From the NCBI GenBank assembly GCA_030248195.1, contig JASAND010028790.1, positions 1-64,000 on the forward strand: DNA of 64,000 nucleotides, in the 5' to 3' direction. The notes below the pieces were generated by a model. The model searched no databases and was not told the origin of the DNA. It saw only the letters and a program-made list of their open reading frames with translations. The stretch comes from Trissonchulus latispiculum. Taxonomy: Eukaryota > Nematoda > Enoplea > Enoplida > Ironidae. The position numbers and the translations under genes are program-made. Below are positions 23,803 to 35,969 of the stretch, in pieces. Numbering within the stretch: the stretch's first letter is position 1; every line of letters starts with the position of its first letter.

Positions 23803-25003
23803 GTATGTTATGCTTGTATTGTAGCATAATTGAACATTTATAAAAATGAAATCTAATGGCTAAAGATCTGTATCTGCATAGTATTGATGATACAGATATA
23901 GTATGTATGTAGCTGTGATTCTACATGTATGCAAAAAGTTGTACATACGTGATTTGTAAATACGGGGATTGATATGAACAACGAACAATGCTGTAGTTGT
24001 CTTTCCAAATTTTTCAATCTTAGACGATCCGGAAAATGTCGGAAATTTGTAAAAACAGTCATTCCAATGTAGCTATGAGATACATGCGTTGTGCGTGCGC
24101 TATATTGAGCTTAGCCTTCCTCGTGAATGGTTATTTCCAATTTTAGGGTTAACGAAAGCGTATAATAATTGCACAATTTAAGCCAATACACATCCCTAAC
24201 TCAGTGACATTTAGAAAATTGTTTTCTGGTTTGAGTGAATGTGTAGCAAGTCAGAAGTGACAAGTTTCTCGCTGACTTCACTTTTTGACAGCTTTCGTTA
24301 TCCTGCTGGATATGACTGCTACTCTTCAAAAAGTAGATATGATATACAGTCATTTAGTCATGCTTTGATTCTGAATGCTAACTTTTATGAGGTTTTTTAT
24401 TTTAACTTGAGGGAAAGCTATAAGTGTGACCATTAAAATAAAGACTTTTTCGTAAGAGCCGAAGAACATAAAACCTTATTGAAAAACAAGACCTGTTACC
24501 TAAACAATCTATCCGCCCTCAAGAGTTTCAACTATGCTGCTAAAGCTTTGCGTCCAGGAACAAAAAATTAGAACAGAACTGTTCCGTTTGAGCTGTAGCA
24601 CAATTCCTCGTTTTCCCAAAATGGTTCAAGTTAATACAGTATTTTTATTATAACATTAAAGTATTTTTATATTAATAATAAAGCATAAATGAATATTCAT
24701 AATAATTATAAAGTATTTTTATCATCCAGGGACCGAATCCGAAGCCAGTTTTCAATTCAGTTTTTGTTCATATTTTGTACTGTTTATTATGGGGTGCAGA
24801 ATAACACTGTTAAACAAAATTTTTTGCTTCCACTTGCTCACTTCTCGCTCAGAGCTTTTTTGAGGGTGAGGCCGCGACGGACATCACAATGTGTTTACGG
24901 GCTAGGTCTACTCTGAGCACTCGAATGCTTAGAAATGACAGCATTACCTTCTAACTTCCTGCAAATTCTTACAGTCAGAGCAAACTAATAATGCTAATTA
25001 AGG

Positions 25004-26308
25004 TAGTGTTGTTTCAGTAGCCCATTTTAGTTTCAGTTTCAGTTTCAGTTTCAGTCGGCAACCTAAACTACTTTCAGTTTCAGTTTCAGTTTCAGCCGGA
25101 TACCAAAAATAATTTCAGTTTCAGTTTCAGTTTCAGTCGTCATCCCAAAATAATTTCAGTTTTAGTTTCAGTTTCAGTCGTCATCCCAAAATAATTTCAG
25201 TTTCAGTTTCAGTTTCAGTCGGTGACGCAAAATAATTTCAGTTTCAGTTTCAGTCGGCAAGGCAAAATAGTTTCAGTTTCAGTCCGAGTATTAAAATAGT
25301 TTCAGTTAAAGGAAGTCATAGCAAAAAAATTAAAAGTTCAGTTTCCAAATGTATTTGTTATTTAAAATTGTTGAAGCGCAGTCTTATTTTTATATCCAAG
25401 CTTCTATATCAGTTATAAATAAAACTTCATCTCATACTATTTATTTGCAATTCCTTGGTTGTACAATAATTTTCTTAGTAGAGACAAATCAAATATACGA
25501 TCCGCTGTGAGATAATTGCTTGCTTTGCTGCATTGACTTTCTTTTTAATTAATTATCTAAAACAGCTTTGGTGATTTCCTTCAAAGCATAACATCCCTCC
25601 AAAGTGTATGTAATGGTTTTGAGGAAAATAATGGTTCATTGCTGTAACTGAATGCTTTGCCTCTACCTAAAGCCATATATTGTAGAGGTGCCACAGACAC
25701 GTATGCTTTAAAACCTATATGCCTAAAGCAATTGTACTGTAACACAACTTCTTAGTTTTATCTAATGAGCTGACAGTAAATGATCTAAAAGTAATACTGC
25801 TATCTAATATGTAATATGATGGCTAAAATTGGACGCACACATTCAATCTTTCGCAAGAAAAACTATTCTGGGAAAATTTGCAATGGCCTTTTCAAGGAAC
25901 TTAAGCATACGCAGAGACTGAAATGACGTTTCTTACGCAGAGACTGAAACTTTTCAGTCTCAGCATGAACTGAAACCTGTTTCAGATCCAGCGAGCAAGA
26001 AAAGCTTCAAGTTTTACGCTGGGACTGAAATGGTTTCAGGTTATACTAGTTTCAGTTTCAGTTTCAGTTTCAGTCCTAAAATTGGGATTGTTTCAGTTTC
26101 AGTTCCAGTTTCAGTCGGACAGCTTAAATCTTTTCAGTTTCAGTTTCAGTTTCAGTCGGACAGCTTAAATCTTTTCAGTTTCAGTTTCAGTTTCAGTCCA
26201 CTTTCCCAAATACTTTCAGTTTCAGTTTCAGTTTCAGTGACTGAAACTGAAACATGTAGAGACTGAAACCTAGTTTCAGTTTCAGTTTCAGTGACTGAAA
26301 CATCACTA
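25004..26308. mobile_element. 1,305-bp hAT-like element with TTTCAG hexamer arrays
   Basis: Ends TAGTGTTGTTTCAGT and ACTGAAACATCACTA, flanked by a perfect 8-base duplication AATTAAGG (24996-25003 and 26309-26316). Two arrays of TTTCAG (about 25,028-25,300 and 26,040-26,295) are arranged as clusters of 2-4 hexamers separated by ~17-base spacers such as TCGTCATCCCAAAATAA. Both arrays mostly read TTTCAG on the + strand. The ~700-base centre is AT-rich and non-coding. Confidence 0.88.
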
Positions 26309-27089
26309 AATTAAGGTCAGCAAGGTTAATGAGAACCACCAAAGCGTCCGTAGCTTCGCCTCAGACCGGTTAAATCTAAGTTGATCAAGTTATTCCGGTT
26401 TAAAAGTGGTTTCTGACACACTCTTGATCAACATCAAAGTTTTGCCTTGTTTTATGACTAATTGCTGATGAATTTCAATGAAACTAGTCTGAATAGGGCA
26501 ATAGATTTTCAATAGCTGATGAAGGTGTGAGGGGAACACGGAAATTGCCTGTCCATTTCCTTTTTATTACGATATTTAGCTTGTCCAAAAAGTCCTCGCT
26601 TTTGTCTTTGCCTAATTTCAGTAGGCTCGCAAATGGTCATCGAGACAATTTAAAAGGAGGCTTTATGTGGACCTCGCTACTTATATTAGTCATTACTTTT
26701 AGAAAACGAATCCCTGCATTTTTTGATTAAAATATTTAGCGGAACTTTATCCCGCATTTTACCAAACTAATTAGAAAGTGTTATTATCATCTTGTTGTTG
26801 GGGTTAGTAATTTCTGTCAGTCAGTCATTAAAGTTACACTTGGTTGCCAGATTATGCTATAAAATATGTCAAAGGTAATACCTACGGTTTATTTGGCTCA
26901 AACAACATGCGCAAGTTTGGTGTTATGCATTACATAGATCGGTAATTTTATGCTGGCACTGGCACATCCGAAGTTTGCAATCTACAATGCAAATTATTTC
27001 TTCAAGTCTACATAAATTGCGAAGTCTCCATAACTTCTTTCACCTCTCACATTTGTCAGCCAGTTGTGTATTACTTTGCTTTGCTTCAG

Positions 27090-27252
27090 AGCTTTCTTTC
27101 CATGTCTTCCGGTTGGTCCTTGGGATCAAGTCCAAGTATGAGTCCTTCCCCTTCTCCTTCACTGCTTCGTAGTGCCTGGGGTGCTGATATCATTCACCTT
27201 CCAACCAAGCTGGAGCAAACCATCAGAATTAAAAAGGGAAACCTCCCCGTAG
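27090..27252 (+). CDS. MPDZ: Exon 14: linker and start of PDZ7-like domain
   Basis: Phase 0 to 1, acceptor TTTGCTTCAG, donor GTAAGA. It encodes a Ser/Pro-rich linker (SLGSSPSMSPSPSPSLL), then WGADIIHLPTKLEQTIRIKK and GNLPVG, the first PDZ strand. An alternative acceptor 27 nt upstream (TTTGTCAG, ending 27062) would be in phase and remains possible. Confidence 0.82.
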
Positions 27253-27496
27253 GTAAGATATGCGCTCAAGAATAATTATTACTGTAAAGTACCTAATATA
27301 TAAAATACATACCTTGTAATATATGAACAGTTCTACATAACAGCAAACTACTACGTACGTACATTCTATATTCTTTAGGAAATGGACACAAATTTATTTA
27401 GCAAACATTGAATATTTTAAGCTTACATACACGGAATGTTAAATTAGTGTTTAAATTTTGACTTGATTTAATGATTTAGTTTGTCTTGTATTTTAG

Positions 27497-27698
27497 GCGT
27501 TAAGCTGGAAACAGTGGACAAAGCAATCAACGGGTGCATGGTCAAGGATATTCATAAAAGTGGTGCTTTTGGCAAGGATGGTAGAGTTCATGTTAGCGAT
27601 TTGCTAGTGAAAATCAATAATGAGAATCTGAAAAATGTCACAAACTCTCAGGCGCGAGCAATACTCCGAAGAACTAATCTGATATGCATTGACTTCCA
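27497..27698 (+). CDS. MPDZ: Exon 15: core of PDZ7-like domain
   Basis: Phase 1 to 2, acceptor GTATTTTAG, donor GTAAGC. It encodes VKLETVDKAINGCMVKDIHK, then GKDGRVHVSDLLVKINNENL and NVTNSQARAILRR. INGxxVK, DGR-VxDxLxxINNE and the NVT-QARAILRR helix are diagnostic of MPDZ PDZ7. The usual GDQI is SDLL here. Confidence 0.95.
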
Positions 27699-27716
27699 GT
27701 AAGCACTAAGTTTTTT

Positions 27717-27740
27717 CCGGCTACGCCTCAGCGTAGCCGG
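27717..27740. repeat. Perfect 10-bp GC-rich hairpin just after the exon 15 donor
   Basis: CCGGCTACGC, loop CTCA, GCGTAGCCGG. It begins 18 bases after the exon boundary, downstream of a T6 run. Confidence 0.85.
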
Positions 27741-28438
27741 CTATTATACATTATTCTGTGTGCAGTGATGTCTGCTCCTCATTGAAAATTTGGCACCAGC
27801 TGAACTGGTCATGTGTTGAATATAGGAGGTGGTTTGATACAGTTCAACACTGTACTATTGTACATATATACATATTCGTACTTTTGTGCACTAGAATTCG
27901 AGTCTGTTTAATGTTCCCATTCTTTTCATCTTTTCGTATGCAAATTAGGTTACTGACTTTTGAGATTGCTTATCTTAAAGTTTCTTCCTGTTGCTCGCCA
28001 AGAAAACAATGATACATATGCATATTTAATTCTATCAACAAATTAATTCAAAAATAAGCGCCTTCAGGTCTTTCATGTCATACGGATTAATTCACACAAA
28101 CATCAATTCCACAAAAGGTAAAAACCTTCAACACATTACCACACATTCTAGCTAACCTCCCTCAAAACGTTATTCTTTGCTGCGTAGCCGGCACAATACT
28201 TTTAGAAAAGTTAAGCCCCGTATCTTCCAACAACCCTTTTGCATACATCTTCTGCTTGTTACTGTTGGAAGGAAATAGAAGATGTCTTAATCAGTGTTTG
28301 AATTCAGCCAATGTAAGGTTTAAGATTAAAGCCTTTACTTGACTTGAAAAATTAAAGCAGGATTTTTCAGAGATAGGGATTTCAGAAACCTTTGATATTC
28401 CTCACAGACTTAAGCATTATATGATATTAAAATTTTAG

Positions 28439-28552
28439 TGTGACTTTCATTCCTGGCGTTGAAGCACTTAAATATAAGGATCAGTGGTTAAAGGAACAAG
28501 GAAATCCAGTTCAAGATTTCGCTCTTCAGTCTATAAATAGAATGTCTCCAAG
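28439..28552 (+). CDS. MPDZ: Exon 16: end of PDZ7-like domain and linker
   Basis: Phase 2 to 2, acceptor AATTTTAG, donor GTAAGA. It encodes VTFIPGVEALKYKDQWLKEQ and GNPVQDFALQSINRMSP. The VTFIPG strand matches the ITYVP ending of MPDZ PDZ7, and the phase 2 junction restores IDFHVTFIPG. Confidence 0.9.
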
Positions 28553-29855
28553 GTAAGACCAGTTGTCGTTTTCATGCTGCATTAGCACGCTGTTGTCCGA
28601 AGCTATTTGTTGTTGTGTGATTATTCGCAAGCTAAGAATCAGTATTGTCCTGAAAACGCTTGTATGCCTCAGTTTAAGGCACTCTGATTTAGAAAATTTT
28701 GTAACTAAACTGCTTCTCGCCTGCTCTTGTAAAGTTTCGATCGTATTAAATCTATCATTACATACAACGAGATACAGCTTGAGCGAGCCTTGAAGAAGCA
28801 CAAACAAAGCAATTAAGGGTTTTGTTTGCGTCATTGTGATTTTCTGTCTTAGGACTTTCCCTAATTACTATCAGTAAGTTAGCTTGTTTGTCGCGTTGCT
28901 TGCATATCTCTATATATTAATGGGACCGCATCTATTCCCCTTTCATATACTACTCATACTTTTTGCTTAACTTTTTCTTTCTTTTTCATAAATCGCTGTT
29001 GTCATTTGTTCCGTGTGGTGGGCTGCTACTGTTACGCTAGGCGAATTTACAACTCCGTAGAATAAATTATTATTGAAGCACTGCCTGCAATGCTACGAAC
29101 AATCTACAACCTACATAAATAGCTACAATAGAACCAAGAACCAGTACAGCCCCTCTCTATTTTTCGTAGATTTAAGCTACAAATTACGCTTATTTTCATG
29201 CTTGCTTGCTACATACCTAGTAATTTCCTGGGCATGCTCAAACTCAGAAAGCTATATATATATATGTAGGATATAGACCAGATTGGATTCAATGCTTTCA
29301 GCACCGTACTGGCTTAAGAATCCAATTTCATAATTTCAGTAACGAAAATTAAGTTACATTGGTTAGTATTGAACTGGAACAATTTCCATATAATTCTTCG
29401 AACATTGCTTGTCTCTTGCTGCACAGCACCACAACAGCACCACTACGCATATTCTAGCTGATTTGTAGGATTCTCTATTTTTCTTGAATTCAGATAAAAA
29501 TGATGAGCATCCGATAATGCTTAACGTTTCTTTACCATTTCTCTAAATCATTTCTGCAGCACGTTTTTCTGTTGAACTTGTCACTTTTAGTTTTACCTGA
29601 TTTAAATATTTATGTACATACCTTCTTTGTCCAGATTGTTGCGATTTCGGGGCAACGGATCAAGGCGGGATGGTCTTTTTTCCTTTGGTTCAGAAGCTAA
29701 TATCAAATTATTTGTTAACAGGCAGTCAGAAACGTTATTAGCTAAACTCTTACAACACTGGATGTACTTAAAATTTTTTATCAAAGTTAGACAGTCTCTA
29801 GCTTTATGGTTCTACGGCACAGACAATCCGTTTAGGCTTTATTTTTCTGTTCTAG
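28553..29855 (+). other. Intron 16
   Basis: A 1.3 kb intron; nothing recognisable apart from a short AT-dinucleotide stretch near 29,255. Confidence 0.55.
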
Positions 29856-30061
29856 ATCTCCCTATATGGCAGACTCTCCCAGCGCCCAGAAATCAGCGAG
29901 TGAAGAGCCTCCCATTTCTTCCGAGAAAATGCACTCCCCCACCCTTTCTGACGAGGACTCTATGCCTTCCTTCCTCAACTTCGAACAGCGACATCCGGCT
30001 GGAAGTCCGGCCGAGGTTGCTGCAGAACGTCTCATTCAGGCTATATTTGCTTCCTCTCACT
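29856..30061 (+). CDS. MPDZ: Exon 17: acidic Ser/Pro-rich linker
   Basis: Phase 2 to 1, acceptor TGTTCTAG, donor GTAAGC. It encodes SPYMADSPSAQKSASEEPPI, an S/T-P-rich acidic stretch with SPTLSDEDSMPSFL (candidate CK2/proline-directed phosphosites), and VAAERLIQAIFASSH. This is the last exon before the 5.9 kb intron in which the inverted repeat begins; it has no counterpart in the right arm. Confidence 0.82.
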
Positions 30062-30184
30062 GTAAGCTTAAGCATTATGTATATTTTTTATGACGGTGAT
30101 ACATGAATGGGTGGGATCTTTCGTTTTAGCAAACGTTCCATAGTGAAAATGCACATATACTCTAATATATAGTACATATGATAC

Positions 30185-30504
30185 CAAGAGTACATAATAA
30201 CCAACAGTGTGACAAGCGTCACACTCTTAGTTATTATTCTGGGGACATCATCTGCACGATAACGGCTGCCCCCCCTAAAGCTCGAAAGTGGCCAGCTGCT
30301 GATAGAACGTTTTTGGCTTCAACACATAAGCATACAAGCGAGTGATGGTACACAAATGTGTACTAGGTACTCATTTGTGGAGGGGGGTCACTGGTGTCCA
30401 ACTTGTGGTGGAGGGGTCAGCCATTATCGTGCAGATGATTTCCCCAGCCTCATAAGCAAGAGTGTAACGCTTGTCACACTCTTAGATATTATTATGTACT
30501 CTTG
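30185..30504. mobile_element. 320-bp CAAGAGTACATAAT element
   Basis: Third member of the family at 17 kb: inverted ends CAAGAGTACATAATA, subterminal GTGTGACAAGCGTCACACTC palindromes, then inverted ATCATCTGCACGATAA-type sequence and runs of C/G. Flanks share ATAC on both sides; a longer duplication is not clear. Confidence 0.82.
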
Positions 30505-31122
30505 ATACTACATATAGTACATACTGCACACATATAATTGAAAAACCCTTCCGGGTGATGAATCGTAATAAGCAAGTGTAACCGAAGAGCTGTTATGTAA
30601 GCATGCGTTTTAACAAAAGATCTACTATAAACTAAAAATTCCGTTGGTTAACAAAACCTACCAAAAACTACGTAACATCTCTGTCTTTTGTCGTACATAG
30701 CTTCGTATCATATACATCTACCTATGCATAGCCTACATACATTGCCTAATTCAACAAAAATTTAGTGGACCACGTCTCCTTGTTCGAAGCCGTTGAGATT
30801 TTGAACGTATCGTTCATATTACCTTTTCTTACCCATTCTTAGGTACATCCATAAGAGCTCAATGATAGATGATTTATATACCTAGAAATGTAGAAACTGC
30901 ATTTGACCACCTGTAATGATAAAGTTATGCATTACCTTGGTAACTAAACTAAGTAGTATAAATCTAGGAGTTGACTTTTTGTTTTCTCTGCACTCCTAAA
31001 GTAATCTATCATCTGTGATATTGGTGATAACTAACAGAGCTACGAATCATGCTTCCAAGTCCCATACCCGTTCAGTTGCTTTGTATGCTTTATATCACTT
31101 ATGCTTTTATATGCTTTTATCT

Positions 31123-32337
31123 TGAGTCCAAACCAAAGACTGAGCTTTAATAGCAAAACAGCACATTTATATAGTGCTCAAACTTCCGATCAGCAATTAG
31201 TTCTAAACAAGAACTTTTCCTACATTTCCAAGCAACGGATACAATCACACAATCACCGATTACAACATTTTCTCTCCTTAAAAATGTTCAAATTTACGAA
31301 AATTTAAATTATGATTATCTCTTCAGATTCTGTGTCTTCTAACTCCACTTTTCCACAGTATTGCCCGAACCAGAGTTTGTGGCGAACATCCGTGCAAAAT
31401 TGAAAAAATGGCCAGACTCATCGCACCGCCTGCATACCGCTTATAGGGCCGCACATATGCCGGCTACCCCATGTGAACCACCGCAGTTGGAATATTTTAG
31501 GCTTTGGTTCCCAAATTCTGCAGCCGTCCCATGACCCGCTTGATGTTCGGTTCCCGGTTTGTAACCGACGCGCTTGACGGAATGACCCATATTTGCCGAC
31601 GGATCCATTGATTTGGCTTCTGCCAGCGACGACTCGATTTGTCTGGCCAAAGACAAAGTCTTTTCCAGTGTCAAATCTTTCTCATTGGTAGGCGTTGGCG
31701 GGTTCGACTGGACGCAACCTTCTGGATGATCTGATCTCTCAACACTCGTCAGTCAGTGCCCCATGTTTGCACTTCGCCATCAGAGCACGTAATTCCGAGT
31801 ACCATTCGTTGAAAGGCTCGGTAGGGTGTTGTTGACACTTGCGAAACTCAAAGCGAGAGGTAACAACGTTTTGTTTAGGGTCAAAATGACCTTCCAGTAT
31901 CCTCAAGGAGTCTTCAAGATCTGGGGTTTCCTCAGAACCGCAGACAGTAGAAGTGTCTTTGACCTTCCGCTCCAAGACAGCAGGACCGCCACTCTTCTTT
32001 TCGCCGAAAACTGCTGTCTCATACCCCAAATTGCAACCAGATAGTTGTTGAACATCTTCTTCTAATGACGCCAGGAAATCGGCAAACTGTCAGGACAAGC
32101 CAAAAGTGTGGGGCCAAAGCTTGTTCCATCTTGATCAGCTTGATGTGTCTTTTCCTGCTATTTGAGCCAACTCTCCTCGCCAGATATTGTATCTTGTCAC
32201 CAAACCAAAGACTGAGCTTTAATAGCAAAACAGCACATTTATGTAGGTCTCAAACTTCCGATCAGTAATTAGTTCTAAACAAGAATTTTTTCAATTTTCA
32301 AGCAACGGATACAATCACACAATCACAGGTTGCAACA
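31123..32337 (-). mobile_element. 1.2 kb LTR retroelement remnant with gag
   Basis: Two direct repeats of about 145 bases (31123-31267 and 32195-32337) flank ~930 bases. Read on the minus strand each repeat starts TGTT, and the right one ends GACA, LTR-like TG...CA ends. A TGGCGAGGAGAG stretch just inside the right repeat could be a primer-binding site. Only gag-like sequence lies between; no protease, reverse transcriptase or integrase is visible, so it is non-autonomous or decayed. Confidence 0.78.
31370..32190 (-). pseudogene. Gypsy/Ty3-type gag remnant
   Basis: Minus-strand frames, interrupted by frame changes, give a gag-like core (SRFEFRKCQQHPTEPFNEWY, the F..R.Q...E....Y pattern of Ty3/gypsy gag) and, further on, LEKTLSLARQIESSLAEAKS followed by a degenerate zinc knuckle (NCGGSHGVAGICAA) with the first Cys lost. 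Gag packages retroelement RNA. The pieces lie in different frames, so no full protein can be made. Confidence 0.7.
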
Positions 32338-32483
32338 TTTATAATTTTAAATTTTAAATTGGTATTTTCCGCTGTCCAACGCTAGTGTTTTAGTAATCCT
32401 CAATAACGAATTCCTTACATTTTACAGTTAGAAAATGGAATAAAACTATAAATAAGTAAGACTAGAGGTTCTAGCACTGTATA

Positions 32484-33824
32484 TACTAAAGTCTGACACA
32501 AAAATGTGTGTACGAAATCTGTAAGGCCTCCAGTGAAGTCAATCTACGTCGTAACCCCATAAAACCATATATTTTCGGAATCCTTGCAGCGAGACAAACA
32601 TTTTAATAAAATTTAAAATTTTTTAAAATTTCAAAAATTTTTAAATATCGGTTTTTCGGGGAATTTTTTCGGACCGTGCAAGCTATTCAGCTCATTCTTT
32701 CACAAAAATTTTCCCGTCCGAAGACGCATCGATTGACCCAAGAACGAAAAAAATCGGTTGAGAAATAAGCATTTTATTCCAAAATTTCGTTTTTCCATTT
32801 CCTTTGATGTTTGCCGCTTTTTGCAACTTTGACTGGTTATTACTCGCGACTCGCTCACCCGAAAAAATTTTCGATTAGATTTTCAGGACCGCCTAGGCGC
32901 CCGCTTTCACATAATATATGTGGTATTTCAAAATTTGAAAATAGATTTTTTGAAAAATACCACTTTTTGACCCAAAATTTCGGCATAGCAATTCTGGCAA
33001 AATTGAGTAAAAATAACATAATCATAAAATTCAAGCTGAGCTGAATCCAATGATATAAAGCTTTTGTTGCTACGAGTTATATTGCGCCAGCAATGAATTT
33101 TTAAACAATATCCCTTATTTCAGCTGGTTTTTGGCTCTCTTTGATGTTGCCGCCGTGATTTGAATGAAGCAGTGTAAACTAGCAAAACCAGTTGAAATAA
33201 GGGATATTGTTTAAAAATTCATTGCTGGCGCAATATAATTCGTAGCAACAAAAGCTTTATATCGTTGGATTCAGCTCAGCTTGAATTTTATGATTATATT
33301 ATTTTTACTCACTTTTGCCAGAATTGCTATTTGAGTCAAAAAGTGGTATTTTTCAAAAAAAATCGATTTTCAAATTTTGAAATACCACATATATCAGGTG
33401 AAAGCGGTCGCCTAGGCGGTCCTGAAAATCTAATCGAATAATTTTTCGGGTGAGCGAGTCGCGAGTAATAACCAGTCAAAGTTGCAAAAAGCGGCAAACA
33501 TCAAAGGAAATGGAAAAACGAAATTTTGGAATAAAATGCTTATTTCTCAACCGATTTTTTTTGTTCTTGTATCAATCGATGCGTCTTCGAGCGGGAAAAT
33601 TTTTGTGAAAGAATGAGCTGAATAGCTTGCACGGTCCGAAAAAAATCCCCGAAAAACCGATATTTTAAAATTTTTGAAATTTTAAAAAATTTTAAATTTT
33701 ATAAAAATGTTTGTCTCGCTGCAAGGATTCCGAAAATATATGGTTATATGGGGTTACGACGTATATTGAGTTCACTGGAGTCCTTACAGATTTTGTACAC
33801 ACATTTTTGTGTCAGACTTTAGTG
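32484..33824. mobile_element. 1.34 kb near-perfect palindrome (foldback element)
   Basis: ACTAAAGTCTGACACAAAAA at the left end is inverted at the right end (TTTTTGTGTCAGACTTTAGT). The two ~640-base arms match almost throughout around a centre near 33,131-33,178. TATA flanks both ends, so the target duplication may be TA or TATA. AAAATTTT-rich blocks lie 130-160 bases inside each end. Non-coding. Confidence 0.88.
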
Positions 33825-34810
33825 TATAAAGTTTTGGCCCCAGAGGCTGGATAATGGGCGACCAAAGACCTTTCCAGGGGTGCTGTGCGCTATAGACTGG
33901 ACACGCAACCTGGACTGGAGATATTTCCAGGCCGACCTCGACAAGCCTCGCCAATTAAGACACACCAAATAATTCGTGAAGCTTAAGCTCAACCCCAAAT
34001 ACTGCCAGAGTCTAACCTCAAATATTCTTAGGCGGTTCCTACCTACCGAACTAAACAATCTTAAGACAGCTAAAATACACTGGGCCAAGTGGCCGTATTA
34101 CAAAATTTAATATAAATGGAGGGGGTATATCAGATATAGAAACAGGTACAAGACTTACAAATTTACTGGTCCAGACAGGATCAGAGAATATTGACCATTA
34201 AGCATTAATTGACAAATCGAAATCCAATAGCACAGTAAATATAAATAGGTCCCGACAGGTTGGGATATCCGGAATCCCCCTCAACCTATCACCAGATTGA
34301 CAAGGATATTTACTCCTCCAGACCGAGTTTCAATAACATCCGATCCCGCCCAAAAGCAGAATAAAGCGCAAACGTGAATTTTGGAAATGTTCAAAGAAAA
34401 CGTATACAGAGCCAACCGGCTAGCAAGAGAGAATTAACAAGACTGGCTAGTAACTAGTAATAGTAACTAGTAACTAGTAACTGACTAGTAATTAACTGAA
34501 AAGTAACGAGAGAAAAAAACCAGTCACGCGATCACACGTGACCTGGCCCAGCCATTAGAATTTTGACAAGCTTTTGAGAGAGAATTTTGAGCGTAACTAT
34601 TTTAGAGAAATGCACGAGAATGACGATCATGTTTTCACAATCATTGACAATTACACAATTTCAAATACCCATTATGAACTGAAGGGGCAATTTTAGCGAA
34701 AACACAATACTTAAACTAGGACTGATTTTGAGTGAAGAATCTTTTAAAATCATTAACGAAATATGACAGTAGAGCATCTCCGCCCTACTGTACACTAGCA
34801 CTATGTTCTG
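33825..34810. other. Unassigned repeat-like tract before the inverted repeat
   Basis: A-rich on the + strand, with a small ACTAGTA-type tandem tract (about 34,445-34,490). Composition resembles the tract after 61.5 kb and differs from normal intron. No terminal repeats or domain identified; a decayed retroelement is possible. Confidence 0.4.
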
Positions 34811-34930
34811 TTAAACAGAAAATTCAGTTTGTCAACCACTGAACCCGCTGCGGTAACACGTGGGTAGAAAAATCCTCAGGGTCCCTTTATAATTTTACAT
34901 AGGGTTATCACATAGCGTTACTTAATTTAA

Positions 34931-34970
34931 GAATATTAAATTTCTATCAAGAATATTAAATTTCTATCAG
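34931..34970. repeat. 20-base tandem duplication, left arm only
   Basis: GAATATTAAATTTCTATCAA is followed by a second copy with one difference at the end. The right arm has one copy, so it arose after the arms separated. Confidence 0.85.
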
Positions 34971-35969
34971 TCACCAACTTTTACCACAAATTTAACGTCC
35001 ACATGTTCAGGCGTAGCTATGCCAAATATTTGAATTGGAAGGTTAAGCACCGAATGCAGCATGTATATCAAGTATATATGTATATTATATAGAATATACA
35101 TTCTTTCAATAATTTCTCCTAATATACAATTAGATAGACAAACCATCATGTGTATCTTCTGCACTAATATTATCAAATATTTAACAGATTTTTCCAGAGA
35201 TACGAAGCCGTTTTCATGTCCTAAAGAGTTCGTCAGTGTCATAAAGTATAGTTGGCTTTCGTCAGTGTTTGTAGCTGTTTTGGCCTTTCATATCGAATAA
35301 TCTCTTGCTACGAGAGAATGTTAACAAGAGCCATGAAACATTCATGTGTATGGTTTCAGTTCACCTTTGAGTTCTGGCAGGATCTACTGTCTTTTCAGTA
35401 TGACAGCCTGAGTGAGCAATATTACTTCAGATCAGACTTTAATATCTCTAAATGAGTTGACTTTCCTAGGGATTAGGTCCTGGAAAGCAAACAGGTTGTA
35501 CTGAATCCAGCCTACTTCACTGATACCTCCAAACATTGCTCTACTTGCCTATGCTAGACATTGTATTACTTTTCTTTTATAAATAGTTTCAAACTAATTG
35601 ATACTTTGCAAATTAATTAATTACTATGTACTGCTCATCTTTGGCATCTACTCCACAACAAGTATTCTTGCTTTGGATTAACAGCCTTTATTACCACCGC
35701 AACTTAATTCCCTGACATGTCAAAAGGAAGATTTGATTCTTTGAATAGAATTGCGACAAGATTTAAGGATTCATTAACAAACTTAACAACACGAGTATTC
35801 GGGGAGGAAGGTGAATATGAGTCATTCGCTGTATATAGGCATAGGCTTAAATAGCCGAAACATAGAGATAGAACCAATAATTTAGTATACGTTTGAATTT
35901 GAAATAACATTTGCTGTCATTTAGAATTTTGCAAATCTATTCTATTGCTGATTTTTTGTCTTGTTTCAG

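Noticed and set aside
26030..26266. Frame encoding repeated Phe-Ser
   Set aside because: A reading of the TTTCAG hexamer array, inside a transposon with clear ends.
25004..26308. CRISPR-like alternation of repeat and spacer
   Set aside because: Repeats are simple hexamer runs, spacers are related to each other, and the whole has hAT-type ends and a target duplication in an animal gene's intron.
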